A stretch of DNA of 61,986 nucleotides from Lachnospiraceae bacterium A4 (GCA_000403215.2 KE159534.1:50701-112686), one strand, 5' to 3'; shown: positions 1 through 8,633, counted from the first letter of the stretch. The notes: a model not told the origin generated them from the letters alone. Made by a program: numbers and translations.

Positions 1-1
1 A

Positions 2-82
2 AAGCCTAAATCATACATAACACAGATAATTCATGAGCTACAGGAAGAGTCAGAAAAACACTGGGATTTTCTGGCTTCTTAG
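2..82 (+). CDS. C-terminal end of an unidentified gene (cut by window edge)
   Basis: An open frame entering from the left edge runs 26 codons and stops at TAG 80-82. It reads as a charged helical tail ending W-D-F-L-A-S. It is too short to identify. It lies 30 bases upstream of the promoter of the next gene, so it probably belongs to a separate transcription unit. Confidence 0.35.
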   Translation, partial: KPKSYITQIIHELQEESEKHWDFLAS

Positions 83-107
83 TGGTACAAACTTTTAACT
101 CACAAGT

Positions 108-117
108 ATGCTATAAT
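108..117 (+). promoter_or_regulatory. Extended -10 promoter of the response regulator operon
   Basis: A TG-n-TATAAT extended -10 element (TATAAT at 112-117) stands 25 bases before the chosen start codon. No good -35 box is visible at 17 bases upstream, as is usual for extended -10 promoters. Confidence 0.5.
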
Positions 118-142
118 GTATCAGATATGGAGGGAATTTTAC

Positions 143-826
143 ATGGAGAAGATTTTGTTAATAGAGGATGATGCAGATATTCGTGAAATGCTGATTGACT
201 ATCTAAGCGGAGACGGCTACGAAATAACGGCATATGCGGACGGGGTATCTGTTGGGGTATTTACAGATATTACAGACTATTCGTTGGCATTAGTTGATTT
301 AATGCTCCCCAAAAGCAATGGCTTTGAATTGATAAAGAAGATACGGGAAATCAGTACAATACCAATCATTATCATTACTGCAAAAAACAACGATCACGAT
401 AAGGCAAGAGGGCTGTCAATGGGAGCCGATGATTATGTGACAAAGCCGTTTTCCATTGTCGAATTATCGGCAAGGATTAAGGCAAACATCCGAAGAGTGG
501 CTATATACGATGTGCAAACGCCGACAGAAAATGTAATACATTTAAAAGATTTACAGATTGATTTGTCTGCTCATATTGTAAAAAGAGGAACTGATTTTAT
601 TGATTTAACCCGGACAGAATTTGACATACTTGTTTATTTGTCAAAAAATAGGAATCGGGCATTATCAAAAGAATCCATCTATCAAAAAATATGGAAAGAG
701 CCTTATTACGGAAACGAAAATGTATTAAATACGCATATGAATCGGTTGAGGAATAAACTAAAAAATGGAGATAGTGAATATATAAAGACACTATGGGGAA
801 TTGGTTATAAAATAATGGAGGATTAG
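143..826 (+). CDS. OmpR/PhoB-family response regulator
   Basis: Cytoplasmic DNA-binding response regulator of about 227 residues. The receiver domain shows the acidic pair in LIEDDAD, the phosphoacceptor Asp in LVDLMLP and the conserved Lys in VTKPFS. A winged-helix output domain follows, ending in the family-typical GIGYKI. The start at 143 follows a GGAGGG ribosome site at 129-134; an upstream in-frame ATG at 116 would place the -10 box inside the gene. The sensor kinase starts 2 bases after the stop, followed by an ABC exporter. This is the usual arrangement for peptide-antibiotic sensing and immunity operons (LanRK/BceRS-like). The actual ligand is unknown. Confidence 0.9.
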   Translation: MEKILLIEDDADIREMLIDYLSGDGYEITAYADGVSVGVFTDITDYSLALVDLMLPKSNGFELIKKIREISTIPIIIITAKNNDHDKARGLSMGADDYVTKPFSIVELSARIKANIRRVAIYDVQTPTENVIHLKDLQIDLSAHIVKRGTDFIDLTRTEFDILVYLSKNRNRALSKESIYQKIWKEPYYGNENVLNTHMNRLRNKLKNGDSEYIKTLWGIGYKIMED

Positions 827-828
827 GT

Positions 829-1758
829 GTGATGAGATTCTTTTTGGAAATAATTCTTAGTATAGTTGTTGTCTGGCAATATAACGTTATACGCAATTAT
901 CAATTGGAGATAGAACAACTTAGTGGGGAACTGAATTTCCTGTTGGAAAATCAAAGAGGATTATTATTATTGCGTACAAATAGTAAAACAATTCAAAACC
1001 TAATTCTCTCAATTAATGATTACTTACAAATGCTCTATCAAAAGAAAGCAGAATTTCAGAAAATGAAGACAGAATTACATGAAATGATGATAAATTTATC
1101 ACATGACTTAAAAACACCACTTACAACGTTGTCTGGCTATGTTCAGCTTCTACAAATTCGATATAATGAGGATCATAATAACTATCAGTCTATTGACGCA
1201 ATACTGGAGAAACTTCAAACAAAAACAGTACAAACCAATCGAATGATTACGCAGTTTTTAGATATAGCCAAAATTGAATCAGGAGATATTGAAATCGAAT
1301 TTTTACAAGTGGATATTGGCAGATTATGCAAAGAGATTGTAATGGAATATTATGATATTTTGGAAATAAACGGATTTGAGGTTGAACTTCACATAGAAAC
1401 AAAACCTATTTTAATAAATAGTGATAAAAATGCACTTACTTGCATTTTACATAATCTAATTGATAATGCTTTAAAATATGGAATTGACGGTAAGTATTTT
1501 GGATTGACGGTAAGGAAAACAAAGAAATATATTTTCATAGAAGTAGAAGATCATGGTCAAGGGATAACGGAAGATGAACAGGCACATATTTTTGAAAGAA
1601 ATTATAGGGGAAAAGCAGCAAAGCAGCAAACAAATAATGGTTCGGGATTAGGATTGGCAATATGCCATAAATTGTCAAAAGAATTACATGCAGAATTAAG
1701 AGTCAATAGTCTGCCAAAGATAAAAACGGTCTTTTCGTTATTGTTAGAAAAAAGTTAG
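829..1758 (+). CDS. Sensor histidine kinase paired with the upstream regulator
   Basis: Membrane-anchored histidine kinase of 309 residues, with one N-terminal hydrophobic segment (about residues 3-20) and a short linker. The HisKA H-box reads INLSHDLKTPL (phosphoacceptor His about residue 92). The HATPase_c domain has the N-box LIDNALKYG, the G1 box VEDHGQGI and the G2 box GSGLGLAI. There is no large extracellular loop, so it belongs to the intramembrane-sensing type often coupled to bacitracin or lantibiotic exporters. GTG 829 and ATG 832 are adjacent possible starts after GGAGG at 818-822. It is expected to phosphorylate the regulator at 143-826. Confidence 0.9.
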   Translation: MMRFFLEIILSIVVVWQYNVIRNYQLEIEQLSGELNFLLENQRGLLLLRTNSKTIQNLILSINDYLQMLYQKKAEFQKMKTELHEMMINLSHDLKTPLTTLSGYVQLLQIRYNEDHNNYQSIDAILEKLQTKTVQTNRMITQFLDIAKIESGDIEIEFLQVDIGRLCKEIVMEYYDILEINGFEVELHIETKPILINSDKNALTCILHNLIDNALKYGIDGKYFGLTVRKTKKYIFIEVEDHGQGITEDEQAHIFERNYRGKAAKQQTNNGSGLGLAICHKLSKELHAELRVNSLPKIKTVFSLLLEKS

Positions 1759-1816
1759 AAAAAAGAGATAGAAAAGAAAAGTCATGATGATATGATATAT
1801 TCAAAGGAGTAAACAG

Positions 1817-2722
1817 ATGGAATATTGTATTGTAGGAAAAAACATAGAAAAACTATATGGTGCAAAGAAAGTTCTCAACAATGTGGATATCCATGTTCCA
1901 ATAAATAGTATTTATGGCCTAATTGGTCCGAATGGCGCAGGAAAAAGCACATTATTAAAATGTATTATGAATTTAATTCATATCGATGGAGGGAATATTA
2001 AGGTTTTTGGTAATACTGCCGGAATGGGGAAATATGAACTCAATCGAACAGGCTCTTTGATAGAATACCCATATTTCTATGATGATTTAACAGGAATGGA
2101 AAACCTGCTGATTCATTCCAAATATATGGGATATTATGATAAAAAAAGAATTGATGAAGTCCTAGATGAAGTTGATTTGACAAAGGATGCAGAGAAAAAA
2201 ACAGCCAATTATTCCATGGGAATGCGGCAGCGATTAGCAATTGCAAGAGCAATACTGATTAAACCGGAATTATTGATATTAGATGAGCCTATTAATGCCC
2301 TCGACCCTGACGGAATTAAGAAAATGCGGGAATTGTTTATACTGTTAAATGAAAAGTGGGATACTACTATCATCATTTCAAGCCACATACTTTCCGAAAT
2401 GGAGTATCTTGCAAGCGATATCGGTATAATGAGTAATGGCAAAATAATAAAAGAAAAACCATTAAAGGAAATTCATAAGGAAAATAAGGATAAAATTGTG
2501 GCGAGGGTAGATGATTTATCAAAGGCGGCTATTATACTGGAAGAAAGAGGCGTACAGGATTTTAAAGTTATGGATGACGGTCAAATACATATATTTGATT
2601 TGACTTATGATGCATCCTATTTTGCAGAACTATTTGTACGGAACGGTTTAAAACTCTACCAAATAGATATTGTAAAAAAAACATTGGAAGAATATTTTTT
2701 TGAAGTGGCAGGTAGAAATTGA
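1817..2722 (+). CDS. ABC transporter ATP-binding protein, LanF/BcrA type
   Basis: Nucleotide-binding subunit of a two-component exporter (301 residues). Visible motifs are Walker A GPNGAGKSTLL, signature YSMGMRQRL, Walker B LLILDEP with a D-loop ALDP, and the switch His in ISSHIL. In place of a Q-loop glutamine the segment reads LIEYPYFYDDLTG. Glutamate there (the E-loop) is a known hallmark of lantibiotic-immunity LanF proteins. AAAGGAG at 1804-1810 precedes the ATG. Its stop overlaps the start of the permease, implying translational coupling. It probably expels or removes a membrane-active peptide under control of the upstream two-component system. Confidence 0.9.
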   Translation: MEYCIVGKNIEKLYGAKKVLNNVDIHVPINSIYGLIGPNGAGKSTLLKCIMNLIHIDGGNIKVFGNTAGMGKYELNRTGSLIEYPYFYDDLTGMENLLIHSKYMGYYDKKRIDEVLDEVDLTKDAEKKTANYSMGMRQRLAIARAILIKPELLILDEPINALDPDGIKKMRELFILLNEKWDTTIIISSHILSEMEYLASDIGIMSNGKIIKEKPLKEIHKENKDKIVARVDDLSKAAIILEERGVQDFKVMDDGQIHIFDLTYDASYFAELFVRNGLKLYQIDIVKKTLEEYFFEVAGRN

Positions 2723-3393
2723 TGCAGTTATTGATACAGTTGGAGTTAACTAAATTTAAAAAAATCAAAAGATATATTCTATATTGTGTGCTAATAACTA
2801 TAGGTATGTGTTTATTTACTACGATTTCACTCTTTGCAATTGAGCAGGACAGGGCAGCAAATTATAATGATGCAATCAAAATGATGAACGCGGCAATTAT
2901 AGACTGTTATCTTATTTTTTCGGGTGTTCTCATAACGAAAGTAATTGTTGAAGAATACACAAAAAGAACGGCGTTAATATTGTTTACCTATTCTGTCAGC
3001 AGACGCCATTTGATGATGGCAAAGGTGTTGTTAGTGCTTGGAGCAACAACTTGCTTTATGATTATTACAGAACTTATCAGCATCATTTATTTAATTGTGG
3101 CTGGTCCATATATGAGGCTGGCGCTGAGCAGATTCAATGAATCTGATTTTGAGTATTGGCTTATCCAATTTGGCTGGGGAATAATATTTACAATCAGTTT
3201 TACGCTATTGAATATTAGTATGGCGTTCATTAAGAAGACAAGCCAGCATGTATTTTTGACATCGCTATTGTCGGTAATCATTGCACAGATTTTAATAAGT
3301 CAGGATATCCAAAAACTGTCACTTATTTTAGGGATATTATTTATTATACTGACAGAGATTTCTATAAGGAGATATTCAGACAAGATTGAATAA
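2722..3393 (+). CDS. ABC-2 type permease (LanE/BcrB-like)
   Basis: Membrane subunit of about 223 residues with roughly six hydrophobic segments; the N-terminal amphipathic stretch ELTKFKKIKRYIL leads into TM1. The ATG at 2722 overlaps the ATPase stop (TGA 2720-2722); a TTG at 2719 is in the same frame. With the ATPase it would form a LanFE-type or bacitracin-type exporter. A LanG-like second permease is not present before the terminator at 3556-3600, so this is a two-gene exporter or a truncated operon. Confidence 0.85.
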   Translation: MQLLIQLELTKFKKIKRYILYCVLITIGMCLFTTISLFAIEQDRAANYNDAIKMMNAAIIDCYLIFSGVLITKVIVEEYTKRTALILFTYSVSRRHLMMAKVLLVLGATTCFMIITELISIIYLIVAGPYMRLALSRFNESDFEYWLIQFGWGIIFTISFTLLNISMAFIKKTSQHVFLTSLLSVIIAQILISQDIQKLSLILGILFIILTEISIRRYSDKIE

Positions 3394-3555
3394 CTGAGGT
3401 AACTATTAATGAATATAAAGCACACTGAAGGGATGTGAAAGTTATGTTTAAGCAGTTAGGAACTGTAGAAAAATAACGCAACAAAGCCACAGAATGAGTG
3501 GCCATGTATGTTCTGCGATGAGTGGAGATTCGATTTTATACACTAATCGAGAATT
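3394..3555 (+). other. Leader region between exporter and maturase; possible tiny peptide frames
   Basis: This gap holds two very short frames: a 10-codon frame at 3443-3475 after a GGGATGTGAAAG-like site, and a 21-codon frame starting ATG 3494 with one Cys. A RiPP precursor gene would be expected here, between an immunity exporter and a peptide maturase, but neither frame is convincing. The precursor may be decayed. Confidence 0.25.
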
Positions 3556-3600
3556 ATAAAAGCTCGTCTATGGTTGAAATACCATAAGATGAGCTTTTAT
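3556..3600 (+). terminator. Long hairpin, probable terminator after the exporter
   Basis: The arms ATAAAAGCTCGTCTATGGT and ACCATAAGATGAGCTTTTAT pair over about 17 bp with one bulge and one G-T. The 3' arm ends in TTTTAT and the 5' arm begins with an A-run, so it may work in both directions. Confidence 0.6.
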
Positions 3601-4014
3601 ATTCAAAAAAAGGGGGGAATACATATGGACAAAATTATAGTTTTTAAACCCACAAAAATATTTAACATTGGGGAAAGAAAATTCTTATATAGTATTGAAG
3701 ATAGCAGGCTGTTTGAAATAGATGATAAACTTGAACAAATATTGGCATTAAGCGGTCACTCAGTTGAAGAGTTGTTCAACATATTTGCCAAAGAAAAAAT
3801 ATTGAAATTGAGGAAACAAAGAATTTATTACAAATGATTTATGATGCTGGTCTTGTTCTTGATTCAAATTCGGATGAGACAGAAAGTGAAAATATGCAGT
3901 TGGTAGCGTTAACATTAATGATATGTCAAGAGTGCAATATGAAATGTGCTTATTACTATGGAGATGGTGGTGAGTATAACAATAGAGGAAAAATGTCTTT
4001 AGAAACAGCACTTA

Positions 4015-5787
4015 GGAACTGTTAAGAATTAACTTTGCAGATGACGCAGTATAAATCTTTTTATGCAAGGCGGAGGAATGAGGCGTACTGGGGTACGCCG
4101 CAGACTGTAGACAAAGTCCCAGCAAATGCCAGACTTTTCTATATTTCGAGCCGTTTCTTTGGTATAATAAAAATATCAGAGAGGCGGTGTTTTTATGATG
4201 ACAAAAAATGCAGATAAAAAAAGAGAACAAATACTGATGTTCTGTATGGATGACATGGTTCCGACAAATCATATGCTGCGCTTGATCGAGAAAGCGATCG
4301 ATTGGAACTTCATCTATGACCTGGTGGAAGAAAAATACTGTCCAGATAACGGACGCCCAAGCATGGATCCCGTTATGCTTATTAAAATTCCATTCATTCA
4401 GTATCTTTATGGGATTAAAAGTATGCGCCAGACGATAAAAGAAATTGAAGTAAATGTTGCTTACCGATGGTTTCTAGGATTGGATATGCTGGATCCGGTT
4501 CCGCATTTCTCTACTTTTGGGAAAAATTATACACGCCGTTTTAAAGATACCGATCTTTTTGAACAGATTTTTGCCAGGATACTGGAAGAATGTATGCGGT
4601 TTAAACTGGTTGATACCAATCATATCTTTGTGGATTCTACCCATGTGAAAGCATGTGCAAACAGCAAAAAAATGCGTAAAAGGCTTGCACACGAACAAGC
4701 GCTCTGGTATGAGGAAGAACTACAGAAAGAAATCGCAAAAGACCGGGAAGCACATGGGAAAAAGCCCCTGAAAAAGAAAGATAAAAATGAGCCGCCGTCT
4801 AGTGGCGGAACGGTTGATCGTGAAAAGGAAAAAGAGATTTCGGAAGGTGTGAAAACGCAAAAATGCAGTACCACGGATCCCGAGAGCGGCTGGTTTCGGA
4901 AAGGGGAACATAAACATGTTTTTGCCTATGCAGTAGAAACAGCATGTGATAAACACGGCTGGATTCTTGGATACAGCGTTCATCCTGGGAACGAACATGA
5001 CAGCCGGACATTTAAAAGATTGTACGATAAGATAAAAAACCATTTGCCCTCTATGATCGTATTAGATGCAGGATATCGTACACCAGCAATTGCCCATAAA
5101 TTACTAGAAGATGGGATCAAGCCCTTGTTTCCCTATAAAAGACCAATGACCAAGGATGGTTTTTACAGAAAATACGAGTATGTATATGATGAGTATTATG
5201 ACTGCTACCTTTGCCCGGAAAATCATATTTTGTGTTACTATACCACAAACCGAGAAGGGTACCGGGAATACAGGAGTTGTGGAGAAACATGTACCAAGTG
5301 CCGCAGCCTTCACAAATGCACGGAAAGTAAAGAACATAGAAAAGTAGTAACCCGTCATGTATGGGAGGAGTACATAGAAAAGGCAGAGGATATCCGCCAT
5401 ACAATAGGAAACAAACAGATATATGAATTACGAAAAGAAACGATAGAGAGGCTCTTCGGAACAGCCAAAGAACAGCATGGATTCCGATATACCCAATACA
5501 AAGGAAAGGCCCAGATGGAGATGAAAGCGGGGCTTACGTTTGCGTGCATGAATCTGAAGAAACTGGCAAGGATATTGGCACAAAGAGAAGTAAAATCCAC
5601 ACTCATATCTGACATTTGGTGTGAGACAAAAGAAAAAATGGCTTTTATCGAAAAGTGGTGCTGGAGTTGTTCTCCAGCACCAACTTTGTCTACAGTCTGA
5701 GGCGTACTGGGGTACGCCGATTGACGACAACGCGGCATAAGAAGATTTAGACAAGTCAGATGTAAAGATTAATTCTTTAACAGTTCC
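4015..5787 (+). mobile_element. IS1182-family insertion sequence, 1,773 bp
   Basis: The ends are imperfect inverted repeats beginning GGAACTGTTAAGAATTAA on the left and its near-complement on the right. TTA is duplicated at 4012-4014 and 5788-5790. Removing the element plus one TTA restores a continuous reading frame of the interrupted maturase, which fixes the boundaries. Both subterminal regions also carry the palindrome AGGCGTACTGGGGTACGCC next to CAGACTGTAGACAAAG. In the right end this follows the transposase stop. Confidence 0.85.
4195..5700 (+). CDS. IS1182-family transposase
   Basis: DDE transposase of 501 residues and complete. The N-terminal DUF772-like domain (VPTNHMLRLIEKAID, DPVMLIKIPFIQYLYG) is followed by a DDE_Tnp_1-like core with IFVDSTHVKA, VLDAGY and the C-terminal RLFGTAKEQHGFRYTQYKG. 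A cysteine-rich insertion (CYLCPENHILCY, CGETCTKC, CTESKEH) is typical of the family. The start lies 8 bases after GAGGCGG; ATG 4195 and 4198 are both possible. It catalyses movement of the element at 4015-5787. No lesion is visible, so the element may be active. Confidence 0.9.
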   Translation: MMTKNADKKREQILMFCMDDMVPTNHMLRLIEKAIDWNFIYDLVEEKYCPDNGRPSMDPVMLIKIPFIQYLYGIKSMRQTIKEIEVNVAYRWFLGLDMLDPVPHFSTFGKNYTRRFKDTDLFEQIFARILEECMRFKLVDTNHIFVDSTHVKACANSKKMRKRLAHEQALWYEEELQKEIAKDREAHGKKPLKKKDKNEPPSSGGTVDREKEKEISEGVKTQKCSTTDPESGWFRKGEHKHVFAYAVETACDKHGWILGYSVHPGNEHDSRTFKRLYDKIKNHLPSMIVLDAGYRTPAIAHKLLEDGIKPLFPYKRPMTKDGFYRKYEYVYDEYYDCYLCPENHILCYYTTNREGYREYRSCGETCTKCRSLHKCTESKEHRKVVTRHVWEEYIEKAEDIRHTIGNKQIYELRKETIERLFGTAKEQHGFRYTQYKGKAQMEMKAGLTFACMNLKKLARILAQREVKSTLISDIWCETKEKMAFIEKWCWSCSPAPTLSTV

Positions 5788-5836
5788 TTAGTGTCATAAA
5801 AGAATCTGATGTAGTATGACGGAAGATAAGTATTAA

Positions 5837-6319
5837 AAGTTAAGTAGCTGGGATGCAACACTTGAATTGCTTTGGATATTTAAAGACTGGGTTGAAAATA
5901 ATAGAGGATGGGATGAAGTATTATCCGCTTCCACAAATAAAAGGGAAAAGTCGTTACAAAGATTTTTACATCTTTTGGGGAAATATTATTGCAGCCAAAA
6001 TAACATAGACATGACTTTTGAGGAAAATGAAGGTTCGGGTCCAGTTGATTTGAAGAGGAGCAGAGGAAACGACAAGACTGAAGTTGAGATAAAACTCTCT
6101 TCAAATGCTGACTATATTCATGGATATGAAGAACAGATTGAGCAATATGTCAAAGCAGAAGGAACAACACAAAGAGTATTTGTGTATGTGAAAGTTGGAA
6201 ATCCTGGACGAGATAAAAGGATAGAGGAACTTCATGCATCAAGACTGAATAATGGGGAAAATCCGCCGGAACTTTTTATCATAGATTCTAAAGAACAAAC
6301 ATCAGCGAGTAAGAGATAA
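5837..6319 (+). pseudogene. C-terminal fragment of a PD-(D/E)xK-like nuclease
   Basis: The open frame begins after a TAA at 5834 with no start codon or ribosome site; the first possible start is TTG 5867. The translated part contains G-P-V-D followed 15 residues later by E-V-E-I-K-L, the D...ExK spacing of the PD-(D/E)xK nuclease fold, then YEEQIEQYVKAEG. The N-terminal portion is missing, presumably deleted where this fragment joins the radical-SAM remnant. It is likely a relic of a restriction or DNA-repair nuclease. The exact family is not recognised. Confidence 0.55.
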
Positions 6320-6331
6320 TATATTATTTAC

Positions 6332-6356
6332 AATTGTGCAGATGGTCTGCACAATT
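6332..6356 (+). terminator. Perfect 11-bp hairpin after the nuclease fragment
   Basis: AATTGTGCAGA-TGG-TCTGCACAATT forms an 11-bp stem with a 3-base loop. Only a short T-run follows, so terminator function is probable but not certain. Confidence 0.45.
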
Positions 6357-6371
6357 TGGAAGGAAGGTAGT

Positions 6372-6608
6372 ATGCTTATAACATCGAATGAGTATTTGCA
6401 AGCAGTACAAGAAATAAATGATTATGTGAATCAGGCTAAATATAGAGCATCCGTTAGTGTGAATAGTGAAGTGCTGAAAACAAACTTGTTCATTGGAAGT
6501 GTGATTATTCGTAACTCCGAATGGGGTAATAAATTCGTTGATAATTTATCTAAGGAAGAAATAAAAAATTCAAAAAAGTATTGCATTGTAGAATTTGAAA
6601 TTATATAA
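6372..6608 (+). pseudogene. N-terminal fragment of a DUF1016 (YhcG-type) nuclease
   Basis: The start ATG 6372 follows GGAAGG. The sequence (EINDYVNQAKYRASVSVNSEV...IIRNSEWGNKFVDNLSKEE) matches the conserved N-terminal domain of DUF1016/PDDEXK proteins, where LSRDLR...FP normally follows. Here the frame degenerates after about 70 residues and stops at 6608, so the C-terminal PD-(D/E)xK nuclease domain is absent. Together with the fragment at 5837-6319 this indicates a decayed nuclease cluster. Confidence 0.65.
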
Positions 6609-6633
6609 TAATGTTAGGATATTTAACAATAAA

Positions 6634-6662
6634 TTGACATATACTTTATTGTGTGTTAAAAT
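6634..6662 (+). promoter_or_regulatory. Sigma-A promoter of the XRE/ImmA/PIN module
   Basis: TTGACA at 6634-6639 and TAAAAT at 6657-6662 are separated by 17 bases, 28 bases before the XRE start codon. It is the best consensus promoter in this part of the window. Confidence 0.75.
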
Positions 6663-6690
6663 GTATAACGTATGTTTGGGGGAAAACGCA

Positions 6691-7038
6691 ATGAAAACAT
6701 TTAATACAGGGAAGTTTTGTCATCAATTAATAAGTTTACGAGCTGATAAAACGCAACAAGCATTTGCAAACGAAATAGGGATAAACAGAAGCACGCTATC
6801 TCTACTTGAAACAGGAAAGCAATTACCAACATTAGAAATATTAAACAAGATTTGTGATTTTTCAAATATGATAATTGATGAATTTTTTATTGAAAATGAA
6901 AAAGATGGCTTGATTTATTTAATGGGTAATATGGATGAAAACGATCGAAAAAAAGTTGGGACTATGATTGAAAAAATTCACACTAGGGAAAAGTATAGTG
7001 TTCTTGCAAGAAGGTGTTTGGATGATATCGGTAAATAA
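6691..7038 (+). CDS. XRE-family transcriptional regulator (module gene 1)
   Basis: DNA-binding protein of 115 residues. The N-terminal helix-turn-helix reads TQQAFANEIGINRSTLSLLETGKQLPTLEIL across three strings, the Cro/CI fold; about 50 residues of charged C-terminal helix follow. The start at 6691 has GGGGG upstream. The 3' end overlaps the next gene by 17 bases. XRE proteins next to ImmA/IrrE peptidases are commonly the repressor that the peptidase cleaves or inactivates. Here it probably autoregulates the module. Confidence 0.85.
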   Translation: MKTFNTGKFCHQLISLRADKTQQAFANEIGINRSTLSLLETGKQLPTLEILNKICDFSNMIIDEFFIENEKDGLIYLMGNMDENDRKKVGTMIEKIHTREKYSVLARRCLDDIGK

Positions 7039-7969
7039 TCAAGAGCTATTTGAACAGTATTATCAAAAAGAGTATGACTTTAATACAAATTCTTTAAGCG
7101 AAGATGAAGTTGATTCAATTAAAGCACTTGTAAAAGAGAAACGTGTTGCTTATGCGCTAGCTCCAATTGGAGAAAAGATCTTTGGATGGATAACTGAACA
7201 AGATACAAGTATACATTTTGAAGCTGTTGATTTTGAAAGTGATAAAATTGACGGCTTATTGTATATTCCACAATCTGGGTGTGATAAGGCGTATATAGTT
7301 CTAAATTCCAAAAAGCCTTTGATTAACCAGATTTTTACTGCAGCACATGAGTATTATCATTATGTGAAAGATTACTCGGATATTAAGAAAGAACCCTATA
7401 TATGTAATTTCACTGCACTAAGTAGCATAAATGAAAAACGTGCGAGTAGATTTGCAGCAGAATTCTTATTACCAGAGGAAGCGCTAAGGACAGAAATAAA
7501 ATTTTTAAGAAAAAGAATGCCTGGTAAAAAAAATCGTGAAATGATTTTTGAAGATTATGCTGTTTTAAGTATTTTTTTGACCTTAAAATATCAATTACCC
7601 TTAAAAGCAGTTATTTATAGATTGTATGAAGAACATTATATCGATAAAATTGATGAATATATACAGAACTATCAATTTATAAAGGGTGTATTACAAGAAG
7701 TAAAGGTATTTCAAGAACAAGTACAATACTTATATACTTGTAAAAATCCTTATATTGAAAATAATAGTTTAATATATAGGCAAATGAAATTGGTTTATGA
7801 TAATGGATATGCTTCTAGGGATGAACTTATAAAAGATGCTGAGATATTAGGGCTTGATAAAACACTTGTCGAAGATTTTTTTGATGACATAAGTGAAGAG
7901 GATGTAGGAGAAGATGATGATATTGAATTAACACAATACATATCTGAGTTATGGAGAGCGGATGTATGA
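7022..7969 (+). CDS. ImmA/IrrE-family metallopeptidase (module gene 2)
   Basis: Protein of 315 residues. It carries the zinc-peptidase motif H-E-Y-Y-H at about residues 109-113, with the downstream glutamate region NEKRASRFAAEFLLP that supplies the third ligand (COG2856). A C-terminal extension of about 150 residues with an acidic tail (DDISEEDVGEDDD) is longer than in minimal ImmA. ATG 7022 lies inside the XRE gene, and the stop overlaps the next start as ATGA. COG2856 proteins cleave or release cognate XRE regulators in mobile elements and stress responses. The trigger here is unknown. Confidence 0.85.
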   Translation: MISVNNQELFEQYYQKEYDFNTNSLSEDEVDSIKALVKEKRVAYALAPIGEKIFGWITEQDTSIHFEAVDFESDKIDGLLYIPQSGCDKAYIVLNSKKPLINQIFTAAHEYYHYVKDYSDIKKEPYICNFTALSSINEKRASRFAAEFLLPEEALRTEIKFLRKRMPGKKNREMIFEDYAVLSIFLTLKYQLPLKAVIYRLYEEHYIDKIDEYIQNYQFIKGVLQEVKVFQEQVQYLYTCKNPYIENNSLIYRQMKLVYDNGYASRDELIKDAEILGLDKTLVEDFFDDISEEDVGEDDDIELTQYISELWRADV

Positions 7970-8631
7970 AAAGCGCATTACAAAAGATACCTCTTAAACT
8001 TTTAATTAGACAACCAGTGATGTTTGATGCAAACATTTTTATGGTAGGAATTGAATATAGATCATCTGATTCCAATTGTTCTTTTGAAAATATGTATAAG
8101 GTATATTTGAAACCTTTATTTGAGTGTTTTCAGCAAATTATAATTCATGAGATGGTATATAATGAATTAGATGAAGATACAAAAAGATTAGTTGATTTAT
8201 ATAAAGGTAAGAATGTTACAATCGTTGATGAGGGAGGTTTATATGGAAAAGATCCGCAATACACAACGATTTTTAATGCGATTGCTAACCATGAAAGAGT
8301 AATGTATACTAGGGGAAATTCAAAAGATAGAGGAGAGGTGTATAGCTTGGCCTATGCAGCTCATAACAAAATTAATTATTTTAGCTCTAAGGAAGTAATG
8401 GTTGATTTAATTGCGGAAGAGTTAGAAGAATTAAACGATGTTGAAGTTGTTACTTTTGATGTAGTTCTTTTGCTGGCATATATATACTATGCATCTAAAG
8501 GAGATAATAGTAATAATAAGGCATTGAAATCAATATATAAAAGGTATTGTGAGGATGTGATTAAACGCCATAAACTGCCTGTAACTCTAAAAGAATATGT
8601 CGTTGCCTCAACAAAATATATAGGCAATTAA
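7966..8631 (+). CDS. PIN-like domain protein (module gene 3, candidate toxin)
   Basis: Protein of 221 residues starting at ATG 7966, with a 4-base ATGA overlap with the peptidase. Acidic residues are spaced as in PIN RNases: D21 in VMFDANIF, E62/E67 in IHEMVYNELDE, DRGE at 121-124, and FSSKE with D147 near 139-147. This fold assignment is by eye and divergent. PIN proteins usually cut RNA and act as toxins. Being last in an operon with a repressor and a peptidase suggests an effector released when the regulator is cleaved. A terminator follows directly. Confidence 0.6.
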   Translation: MKSALQKIPLKLLIRQPVMFDANIFMVGIEYRSSDSNCSFENMYKVYLKPLFECFQQIIIHEMVYNELDEDTKRLVDLYKGKNVTIVDEGGLYGKDPQYTTIFNAIANHERVMYTRGNSKDRGEVYSLAYAAHNKINYFSSKEVMVDLIAEELEELNDVEVVTFDVVLLLAYIYYASKGDNSNNKALKSIYKRYCEDVIKRHKLPVTLKEYVVASTKYIGN

Positions 8632-8633
8632 GA

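Larger units (their letters stand above)
3625..5819 (+). pseudogene. Radical-SAM peptide maturase, frameshifted and split by an IS
   Basis: The start ATG 3625 follows a G6 ribosome site. The first about 60 codons (MDKIIVFKPTKIFNIG...) are followed by a frameshift in an A-rich run near 3790-3800. The next frame continues to LTLMICQECNMKCAYYYGDGG, the N-terminal radical-SAM cluster region of SPASM-type RiPP maturases. The expected CxxxCxxC reads C-N-M-K-C-A-Y-Y: the third Cys is Tyr, which would abolish the 4Fe-4S cluster. An IS1182-type element then interrupts it at 4015. After the element the frame resumes exactly (A-L-S-V-I-K-E-S-D) but stops at TGA 5817-5819, so the C-terminal part is gone. 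Three independent lesions make it non-functional. Confidence 0.8.

Noticed and set aside
5156-5347. Extra small frames within the IS1182 transposase
   Set aside because: Alternative-frame shadows without ribosome sites.
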